15,684 nt of DNA from Trichomonas tenax. Its lineage: Eukaryota > Parabasalia > Trichomonadida > Trichomonadidae. Each line of letters opens with the position of its first letter. Within the stretch, counting starts at the first letter, position 1. The stretch covers positions 1 through 15,684 of the forward strand of contig JALKBU010001153.1 in assembly GCA_023091735.1 (NCBI GenBank). The letters run 5' to 3'. The translations under genes were made by a program, and so were the position numbers. Below the pieces are notes generated by a model. That model searched no databases. It had not been told where the DNA came from and saw only the letters and a list, made by a program, of their open reading frames with translations. This document shows positions 1 through 7,700 of the stretch, one piece after another.

Positions 1-126
1 TGGTTAGAATTTGAAGATTTGTTTGTAGCGTTAACATTCATGTTTGTGGTGTTCTTTTGATTCTGGTTAGAATTTGAAGATTTGTTTGTAGCGTTAACAT
101 TCATGTTTGTGGTGTTCTTTTGATTC
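1..126 (-). repeat. Exact 63-bp tandem repeat, two copies (1-63, 64-126)
   Basis: Bases 1-63 and 64-126 are identical. The unit is 21 codons in the minus-strand frame and encodes an Asn-rich peptide containing KNTTNMNVNATNKSSNSN. A weaker related stretch (QNTTNMNIKN) lies nearer the membrane segment, at about 195-240, so the array probably grew from an older motif. The array touches the window edge, so its true copy number is unknown. Confidence 0.95.
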
Positions 127-539
127 TCCTGTGAATTTAAGCTTTCATTTTGAGCAATAATAAAAGAGTCATGAATGTTCATTCCGTTACATTTTGAAAT
201 CAAACTGTCATTTTTTATATTCATGTTTGTCGTGTTTTGATAATCTTCATTTGAAAAAGAACTTCCATTTTCTTGGATGTAGAGAATTTTGACCTTATTC
301 GATGGAATTTTATAATTAATTTGATCATTATTATTTTGGGGTAAATTCACTTTTGTTAATATAAACTGAAGGTAGACATAAATGCAAATAGCAGAAATTG
401 TAACAAACATTGACAAATATCTGAAATCAGTTTTCATATTTTGCATTTTCTCTTCTAAATTTTCTATTTTCTCATTCATTTCAATCCTTGTGTTTTGGCA
501 TAATTCGTAGTAATCAATTTCTACGTTTGCTGAATTCAT
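1..539 (-). CDS. Single-span membrane protein with sequon-rich repeats (3' end cut by window edge)
   Basis: I translated this frame by hand from the ATG at 539-537. It stays open for 179 codons to the window edge, so the C-terminus is missing. Residues 1-40 are hydrophilic, with a helical charged stretch (EKIENLEEKM) that could form a short coiled coil. Residues about 41-61 form one hydrophobic segment (FVTISAICIYVYLQFIL), best read as a signal anchor because no cleavable signal peptide precedes it. The rest is Asn/Ser/Thr-rich with many N-x-S/T sequons (NGS, NTT, NDS, NES, NAT, NKS). It ends in two identical 21-codon repeats, each holding three sequons. Concentration of sequons on the C-terminal side predicts a cytosolic N-terminus and a glycosylated exterior or luminal C-terminus. 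The protein family is not recognised. Real coding is supported by the open frame, the membrane segment and the codon-multiple repeat. Function is unknown; a surface or endomembrane protein is inferred. Confidence 0.7.
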   Translation of the reverse strand, partial: MNSANVEIDYYELCQNTRIEMNEKIENLEEKMQNMKTDFRYLSMFVTISAICIYVYLQFILTKVNLPQNNNDQINYKIPSNKVKILYIQENGSSFSNEDYQNTTNMNIKNDSLISKCNGMNIHDSFIIAQNESLNSQENQKNTTNMNVNATNKSSNSNQNQKNTTNMNVNATNKSSNSN

Positions 540-572
540 AGCACGTCACTCTCTGTTCAGGAGCAAAAAAAT

Positions 573-577
573 TATGA
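573..577 (-). promoter_or_regulatory. Possible initiator (TCATA) of the membrane-protein gene
   Basis: On the minus strand this reads TCATA, matching the trichomonad initiator TCAYW, with the predicted +1 A at 575, 36 nt upstream of the ATG. A five-base match in AT-rich DNA is weak on its own. Confidence 0.2.
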
Positions 578-1477
578 TTGTCAAAAATTTGTTGCTTTCG
601 AAGAATCAGATTGCTTCAGGTAAAAGAATTTTAAATTGGAAAATGGAATATCGTTGCGCCCATAAAACAAAAATGAACCAACACCATAAAAATTCCATGA
701 AAATGTAAAGTGGGATTTTCATTCAAATCGATGCGACTAAGCAAACAGATTTTGAATATCATTTGTATAATACAAAAGGTTAAAGCTTTTATTTATTTAA
801 ATTTTCCAGATATCAGCATTTTTTAGTTTTCGCATCAAAGATGGAAATTAAAAAGAAAAAGTACTGATATTCATTTAGACTCCATTTACAATTTACCTTT
901 ACGCTTGTTTCTGATTTACCCATGAAAAGTTAAAGTGCTTTAGATATGTATCCAAATGTGATGACAGATTTGAAAGTCTGCAGATTTATTGTAAAACGCA
1001 TGAAACACACATGAAATCGTTCACATGAAATTATTTGATCAAATACAAAAATAATTCAGTCATTTATGCAATAGCTTATACATCAATGTTGCATTAGATA
1101 ATGAGTAGGGATGCAATTTTGGAAGATAAAATAGATTCTGGAAGATAAAAAATGGACTTCTTGAAAAAAGTCTGGAAATAAGAAATTTAATTTTATAACA
1201 TAAGCAAAAACATGAATTTTGTATTTTTACAGCTAAATTGAACGATGTGATGCTTGTTTTATATTTACATTTTTGATGCCTTTTATATTTGCCCCAAAAA
1301 TACTTTTCTATATATTCCAATGGCCCCAATTAAGCCAATATTTGTTGTACATTCGTAAATAGGCTTGAATATGCTGTAGTAATGACTTAAGAAGGAAAAT
1401 TGAGAGTAAGCTTCGTTTGTTAGTTTCGCAAAACTCAAAAAGGTCAACGAGAAAAAAGTGGAGCCTTCGTAACAAAG

Positions 1478-1499
1478 TTTTTTTTTTTTTTTTTTTTTT
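1478..1499. repeat. Poly-T tract, 22 nt
   Basis: This is an uninterrupted run of 22 T on the plus strand, about 113 nt upstream of the ATG at 1613. It could be a nucleosome-excluding promoter tract, or the trace of a minus-strand poly(A) insertion. No other retroelement feature is visible. Length in the assembly may be inexact. Confidence 0.9.
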
Positions 1500-1612
1500 A
1501 TGAGAACAAATCTGAAGCAATTAAACAAGTAATTTATACAAACAACACTTAGATCTTCAGTTCTATTGGGTTTATAAACAATAAAAACTGTACGTTTAGA
1601 AAAAAAATTAAA

Positions 1613-3136
1613 ATGCGTGGTGGAACTCAACTTGTTGTTTTAAAGGATGCTCCGAAGTTCTCCAGATCACACAAGTCTCAGAAGAAAAGTGTTATGTCGA
1701 AAAATTCGAATGATATTCAGTTTATATTCGAATACAATTCTGGGTCTGATTCAGAAGAAATACCGCGAGGAATTCCATTCTACAATGATACAGGTTCGAG
1801 AGAAAATGTACCAGATGGGGAATTAAACAGAAAATTCAGAAACAAAACAAATATTCCGACGCAAATCGACGAAAAAGAGGAAAAAGCAAAACAAAAATCA
1901 TTAAACGAAATGAAAGATGCAATATCTGCATCAAATATCATGACAGAAGACCAAGAACTCGAATACATTGCTTCAAATTTCAAAACTCGACAAGTTTCAT
2001 TAGAAAACAGTGTTCAAAAGTACGTGAATTCTTCTGAATTCAAAGAAGAAGCGAAGTACTTCGAAGAAAATTGTGTGTTTCGCAATCAAATTGTTTACCA
2101 AAAAGAAATTAGTGAATATTGCATAAAAATCATTAAGAGGTCACTAGTTTTTGGTGTAAATTCATATGTACACAACTTCAGTGATGCCGTTATTGGTCCA
2201 AGAAGATCAGGAAAATCAACATTCCTTAAAATACTTCAAAAAGAAGTTTTAATTTCATTGAAGATCAACAACGAATTGGATTCGACTCTTGTTTTAACAT
2301 TTGACTTCGAGAACATGGAAACCGAATTGCAGGGAATGTTTGGCTTATATGAGTTCCTGTTGAAGGTTACGTTTAATGCAATAGAACGAAACAATCCGAC
2401 ACTCAAAACTCACAGAACTAAATTAATCGAATATTTCATGTCATTGATTGCTAAAGACAGACTTCCAAGCTTACCAAGCAAATTCAGACAAGACTCAACA
2501 TTCACAAGAATGATTCCTGGAATAACAGATCTTTCCAAATCAATTATGACTGCGTGTCAAAATCCTTCAGGAATGGAGCATTGGTTTACTGTTGTTTCAC
2601 AAATTCCTTCCAATCTATCGAAGATATTTGAGTACAAGAAAGTTCTGTTTATCATTGATCACTTCGACACGGCTGATTTCGTTATCACACCACAAGTTCC
2701 ATTCAATGAGGCTTCTTATGCACTATTCATGATTGAATTCATCAAGAAAATGATTTCAGAATCAACATTCATTTTGTCTTCTCAGAATGATGAACACTTC
2801 TTTGAAACCATTCAATCACTTGCTTCATATGGTGTTAACATTCTCGACAGAATCAATTTTGATCCTATAACAGAAATTGATGTCCAAAGCACTGCTTTAG
2901 ACGAAACAGTTTTCGTTGAATTCTTTAATGAAGAAAACCCTATTGAGGTTAATCGAAGTCATATAGGATGTCCTGGATTTATAGTCATTTGGAATTACAT
3001 TGTTACACTTCTTAAAAGGAGCAAAACTGAGCAAACACAAGCAGCAGCAATTGATGTTTTCTCTAAATTGTTGCCTTTAATTTTCGATGAAAGGAGTTTA
3101 CCGCCAACTCGAATCAAAAGAGTTACCTTGAAATAA
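1613..3136 (+). CDS. P-loop NTPase with AAA/STAND-like core, family not recognised
   Basis: This encodes a 507-residue protein. Residues about 1-110 are polar, charged and probably disordered (runs such as SGSDSEE and EKEEKAKQKS). A nucleotide-binding core follows. Its Walker A is GPRRSGKST at about 195-203. Its Walker B is VLFIIDHFD at about 344-352, with the acidic Asp after a hydrophobic strand. A sensor-1-like strand TFILSSQND lies at about 385-393. The GPRRSGKST form resembles archaeal/STAND-type ATPases and ORC/Cdc6-like AAA proteins, but I see no winged-helix domain and cannot assign a partner or substrate. No signal peptide or membrane segment is evident, so it is probably cytosolic or nuclear. 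The start is uncertain: ATG 1613 gives the full frame, while ATG 1694 (residue 28) has a nearby initiator-like motif. The gene is a single uninterrupted frame ending in TAA. ATP binding is well supported; the biological role is unknown. Confidence 0.85.
   Translation: MRGGTQLVVLKDAPKFSRSHKSQKKSVMSKNSNDIQFIFEYNSGSDSEEIPRGIPFYNDTGSRENVPDGELNRKFRNKTNIPTQIDEKEEKAKQKSLNEMKDAISASNIMTEDQELEYIASNFKTRQVSLENSVQKYVNSSEFKEEAKYFEENCVFRNQIVYQKEISEYCIKIIKRSLVFGVNSYVHNFSDAVIGPRRSGKSTFLKILQKEVLISLKINNELDSTLVLTFDFENMETELQGMFGLYEFLLKVTFNAIERNNPTLKTHRTKLIEYFMSLIAKDRLPSLPSKFRQDSTFTRMIPGITDLSKSIMTACQNPSGMEHWFTVVSQIPSNLSKIFEYKKVLFIIDHFDTADFVITPQVPFNEASYALFMIEFIKKMISESTFILSSQNDEHFFETIQSLASYGVNILDRINFDPITEIDVQSTALDETVFVEFFNEENPIEVNRSHIGCPGFIVIWNYIVTLLKRSKTEQTQAAAIDVFSKLLPLIFDERSLPPTRIKRVTLK
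1667..1671 (+). promoter_or_regulatory. Possible initiator (TCACA) supporting an alternative start at 1694
   Basis: TCACA matches TCAYW, with +1 A at 1669, 25 nt before the in-frame ATG at 1694. If used, the P-loop protein would start at MSKNSNDIQF, and the preceding 27 codons would be leader DNA. Against this, those 27 codons have gene-like base composition. Confidence 0.2.
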
Positions 3137-4248
3137 GTTTATCTATTATGTTTATTGTTTTAAAATATGTTTATTTCTTTGAAGCATATCATTTGTATTT
3201 TAATATTACCAAATGAAAAACAGAAAATTACGGGTTTTCGAGATTTTTACGGGCGTGAAAGCACACGAAAAATGCATGAAAATTGGCAACATCGAATCAT
3301 ATGATTATTTTCTCTTAGAAAACAATAAGTTTTGAATTAATAATAATCGCAATATCGATATTTTTGATTTTGAAAAAAAATCATTCACATATAGAATCAA
3401 AAACATATGGATATATAGTCAAAAAAATAGTTCAACGAAAGATGTACATCTGAGAAGGATCAAAATCTAGATTTTTGCATATCATGTTCATTATCAAAAT
3501 TGAGATGATAATCAGATTATTCAGACTTCGAAAATAGGTGGATAGAGAAGATATATCTATGTGGCAATAGATATGAGAGCAGAAGTCATCTGATTCATTG
3601 TGTAAATATGAAAATATTTTTGAATCTTTTTCATGAATTGGAATAACAATTTTTTTCTAAATTTAAAACATGAAGATTATGTCCATGGCAATAAATGATG
3701 TCTTTACTGTTTTGCGTGTCAATGAGTCACTCTGTAAAGTGTCAGATTAACATAATTTTAGCATTGAAAAAATAGTCAAAAAATGATAAAAAAATAATTC
3801 ATTTTGTCAAGTAAATTAACATTTGCCAAATAAAAAATATGCGTCAGATTAGTAATTAGAGGGGGAGTATTCAAATTTGAAAAAAAAAACAAATCGTGCT
3901 TTTCGTCCGTTTCTGCTGTTATGTGCAACCCCACCACACTATGTGGCTGCACGCAGCAGCAGAAACGGACGAAAAGCACTTTCAAGAAGAAAGTTGTGCA
4001 TCGGAGCAATTTCGATGAAGTCTGATGTTTTTCGCTTCTTTAGCTGGTGAAATGCCTTGAATCTATATACTCCCAAAGATACAAAAAAAGGAATGAGTTT
4101 TAAAAATGAGGGGAAAAAATATAATGTAGAAGGATATAGAACTTCATTCTACCATATGTTTGTGACAAATGGTATTCCTATAAGATGATGTTAGTGGCAT
4201 GTCTCAAAGTCTTTCCTATCTTGAGATAATTAACGGTCCTGAGACACC
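3137..4248. other. AT-rich spacer between convergent gene ends
   Basis: This lies between the 3' end of the P-loop gene and the 3' end of the BspA-like relic. The only strong structure is the 84-nt palindrome at 3896-3979. A motif shared with two other spacers (GTCAATG, then AAAGTGTCA) lies at 3718-3744. The minus-strand frame at 3776-4009 runs through the palindrome and has no protein-like features. I see no other gene. Confidence 0.6.
3896..3979. repeat. 84-nt near-perfect palindrome, hairpin-forming
   Basis: Bases 3896-3918 are the exact reverse complement of 3957-3979 (23 bp, starting GTGCTTTTCGTCC). Symmetry continues inward without bulges to 3933/3942: by hand I count 33 Watson-Crick and 2 G-T pairs among 38 positions, with an 8-nt terminal loop at 3934-3941. 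Pairing stops abruptly outside 3896/3979. The element is visibly richer in G+C than the flanking AT-rich spacer. It could be a small inverted-repeat (MITE-like) element, a structured RNA with pre-miRNA-like geometry, or a 3'-end structure. I see no target-site duplication and no evidence of transcription. Confidence 0.85.
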
Positions 4249-4473
4249 CTATATTATTTCATTAACATAAGTGTATGTAAAGGCATATAAACCGCCTCTT
4301 ATGATTTTATATGTTGTATCATTTATTGTAGCTTCGGCTGGAACTATTATTCTTCCAGTGAAAGAACGACTTATACAGATTTGTAAAGAGGAACTTGTTC
4401 CAAGTGTAATTCCATCCTGATATAAGAATCGGGTATAATCAATACCACTATCACTAAATGTGACTTTCTGCAT
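4249..4473 (-). pseudogene. BspA-like leucine-rich repeat (TpLRR/LRR_5) fragment
   Basis: This frame encodes 74 residues from the ATG at 4473. The pattern GRIIVPAEATINDTTYKIIRG, then LYAFTYTYVNEII, fits the start of BspA-type repeats. In that family a strand of the form xxIPxxVxxNGxxYxVxxI precedes GxxAFxxC-type repeat units, and many such units follow. Here the frame stops with TAG just where the next repeat (normally IPxxLxxIGxxAF) should continue. I found no convincing continuation in the other two frames before 4140. Full-length trichomonad BspA-like surface proteins are typically several hundred residues, so this is most likely a truncated relic. It could still be a short expressed gene, because a TCATA motif lies 28 nt upstream. 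The fragment lacks the transmembrane segment and tail that membrane-bound members carry. Confidence 0.55.
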
Positions 4474-4498
4474 TCTATTGAATCTTGAATCTCCAATT

Positions 4499-4503
4499 TA
4501 TGA
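4499..4503 (-). promoter_or_regulatory. Possible initiator (TCATA) of the BspA-like fragment
   Basis: The minus strand reads TCATA with predicted +1 A at 4501, 28 nt before the ATG. If real, a promoter survives in front of a truncated LRR gene. Confidence 0.2.
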
Positions 4504-4715
4504 ACATTGTCAAAAAATGAAAAGTGTCATGACGATAAAATGTCACATTTTCTAAACCACCCTTTTTTACAACTTCTATTGAAACTTTTCTTTCTTTTCA
4601 TAACAAAAGCAATCAATAGCATTCCTTAATATGTCCTATAATAATGAATATATTGAAATAAACTGCATGAATTTTAATTATAAATATTTAATACATATAT
4701 ACACTTTTTTGGAGA

Positions 4716-7700
4716 TTAGAAGTAACCTTCGCTGTCTTCGTCTTTTTCATCACCAGGACGAATTGTTCCCATTAATTGATCTTTGAGAGCGCCAGTCATT
4801 ACTTCACTTGACGCTTCAGCCTTTGTAGCATCGACATCTTGCTTTTCTTCATTTTCTTTCTTCTCTTCTTCTTCGTTGTTGTCATCATCGCTATCATCAA
4901 ATTCGATATCAATGCTTTCGCTATCTGATTCCACTTTATTCTCATCATCTGCCTTTTCTGGTTCGTCATCAGAAACATCACGTGATTTGATTTCTTCTAC
5001 TTCTTTGTCTTCTTTTTGATCTTCATCCTCTTTCTTTTCTTCATTCTCATTCAAGTCTGGGACATCTCTTGTTTTGACTTCTTCTGTTGGATTTGCCTCA
5101 TCGTTCTTATCTTCTTCTGTTTTTTCTTCATTTTCCTCTTTCTTCTCTTCTACATTTTCTTCAGGTTTTGGTTCTTCCTCTTTGTTTTCCTCTCCGAGAT
5201 CGATTTCAGTGGATTTAACTTCTGGTGAGTTTTCTTCTTCTTTCTTTTCATCATCTTTCTCGTTCAGTCCATCTGAAAGCTTCTTGTCATCATCAGATTC
5301 AAACTCGCCACTTTCACTTGATTTAACATCGTCATCTTTGGCAATTTCATCATCTGAGGAATCTACTTTGATGTCTTCGTCATCAGACTTCTCTTCTTCT
5401 TTCTTTTCTTCTTCTGGTTTCTCTTCTTTCTTGTCTTCTTCTGCTTTATCGGATTCGTCTTTCTTTTCTTCTTCTTTAGATTCTTCTGCTTTGTGATCGC
5501 CTTCATCAGAAAGTTTCTTTTCATCATCACTGTTGAATTCTGCACTTTTGTTAGATTTGACATCTTCCGCTTTATCGATTGATTCGTCATCGGATGATTC
5601 AACTTTGATGTCTTCATCGTCTGACTTTTCTTCATCCTTCTTCTCATCGGACTTATGATCTTCTTTCTTTTCTTCTTCTTTGTCTGTTTCGAAATCGATT
5701 GGAACATTCGATTCGTCTTTCTTTTCTTCTGCTTCTTTAGGCTCTGCGTCAGTTTTTTCTTCCTTCTTTTCTTCTTCTTGTTTTTCATCTTCACTTGATA
5801 ATTTGATATCACGTGATTTGACATCAAGATCATCCTCTTTATCAGATTCGGTAATTTTAACTTCTTCATCAGATTTCTTGTCTTCTTGTTCTTTGTTTTC
5901 TTCTTCTGATTTAGGTTTCTCATTTTCTTCATCTTTCTTCTCATCATCATCAGATTCATCAACTTTAATATCTTCATCTTCTGATTTTTCATCCTTCTTT
6001 TCTTCATTATCAGATTTCTGCTTTTCTTCATCAGACTTTTCTTTGTCGTCGTCTTTCTTTTCTTCATGATCAGATTTATGATCTTCATTGTTCGATTCAT
6101 CTATTTTAACATCGCTGTCTTCTTTGTCGGATTTCTCTTTCTCAGACTCATCAGATTTCTTTTCATCTTCTTTAGGTTTGTTGCCTTCTTTCTGTTCCTC
6201 GTCTGACTTCTTTTCATCATCAGATTTCTCTTCTTTGTCTGATTCGGGAGGTTTAGCATCTTCTTCATCGAGTTCTCTTGTCTTCGTTGGCTTTTCGTTA
6301 TTTTCTGGTTCGACTTCAGAATTGAATCTCAAGATAAAAGCGCCATTGTTTTCTTCAACTTTAACGCCTTCGTCATTAATTCCGTTGAATTCATGTTTGG
6401 CCTTTGCACTCTTCTGCTTCTTTGCTGCATATTCTGCGATCTCTGGTCTGATTTCTTGATCAGATTTGAGTTCATCAAACGAAACTTCATCTTTGGCCTT
6501 CATGATATCATCATTCTTGACATCGATATCTTGTGTAGCCTCTGGAGTGAAGGCTGATCCAGCTGTTGCATTCAATGAAGCTTCTTTCTCATCTTCGTCT
6601 GATTTGAGCTCCTCAAATGAAGTTTCTTCTTCAGGTTTAACTTCTTGCTTTGGTTCTTTCTCATCCTTCTTTTCTTCTTCTGGTTTCTCTTCTTTCTTTT
6701 CTTCTTCTTTGTCTGTTTCGAAATCGATTGGAACATTCGATTCGTCTTTCTTTTCTTCTGCTTCTTTAGGCTCTGCGTCAGTTTTTTCTTCCTTCTTTTC
6801 TTCTTCTTGTTTTTCATCTTCACTTGATAATTTGATATCACGTGATTTGACATCAAGATCATCCTCTTTATCAGATTCGGTAATTTTAACTTCTTCATCA
6901 GATTTTTCTTCCTTCTTTTCTTCTTCTGGCTTTGTTTCATCTAAATTAATATCTCTGTTCTGAACTTCTTGTTCTTCATCTGATTTTTCATCTTTAATAT
7001 CTTCGTCTGATTTTTCATCTTTAATATCTTCGTCTGATTTTTCATCTTTGGATTCCTTTTCTTCTCTGTTTTCATCTTCTGACTTCTTATCTTCTATCTC
7101 TACATCAGATTTATGTTCTTCCTTTTCATCACCAGATTTCTTTTTTTCCTCTTCATCTTCTGATTTCTTTTCTTCATTATCAGAATTATCTAATTTAACT
7201 TCTTCGTCAGATTTCTCATCTTGCTTTTCTTCCTCTTTATTCTCTGGTTTCAATTCTTGAATATCTGGTTTCTTCTCTTCATTATCTGATTCAAAATCTA
7301 GCTCAACATCTGACTTCTCGTCATCAGACTTCTTATCTTCCTTTTCTTCATCAGACTTCTTTTCATCGAATTTCTTATCTTCTTTTTCTTCTTCTGATTT
7401 CTTGTCTTCCTTTTCATCATCAGAATTGTCAAGTTTAACTTCTTTATCAGACTTTGGTTTCTCATCTGGTTTGTTTTCTTCTTCAATATTAAGATCTCTA
7501 GTTGGGACAGCATTCTCAGCCTCTTTCTCTTTTGGCTTTTCATTCTTAGCATCATCGGATTCGAAGTCGAGTGAAACATCACTTTCGTCCTTCTTCTCTT
7601 CTTCATCTGGTTTCTTTTCCTCTTCTTGAGCATCTGAATTTGGTTTATCTTCAGATTTATCTGTTTCGAAGTTATCATCCTTCTTTTCTTCTGTTTCCTC

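Larger units (their letters stand above)
540..1612. other. AT-rich spacer between divergent genes
   Basis: This spacer separates the leftward membrane-protein gene from the rightward P-loop gene, so it should contain both promoters. Apart from the poly-T run and the possible initiator listed separately, I see no supported gene. Two minus-strand frames at 1060-1329 and 1283-1630 are Phe/Lys/Tyr-rich, as expected from AT-rich noise, and one of them runs straight through the poly-T tract. Confidence 0.6.

Noticed and set aside
1060..1630. Minus-strand frames at 1060-1329 and 1283-1630, and the overlapping 1308-1520
   Set aside because: Amino-acid content is what AT-rich noise gives, one passes through the 22-nt poly-T as poly-Lys, and they overlap the P-loop gene start and each other in different frames.
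3776..4009. Minus-strand 77-codon frame
   Set aside because: It is open mainly because it covers the palindrome; there is no protein-like pattern, and the palindrome explains the sequence better.
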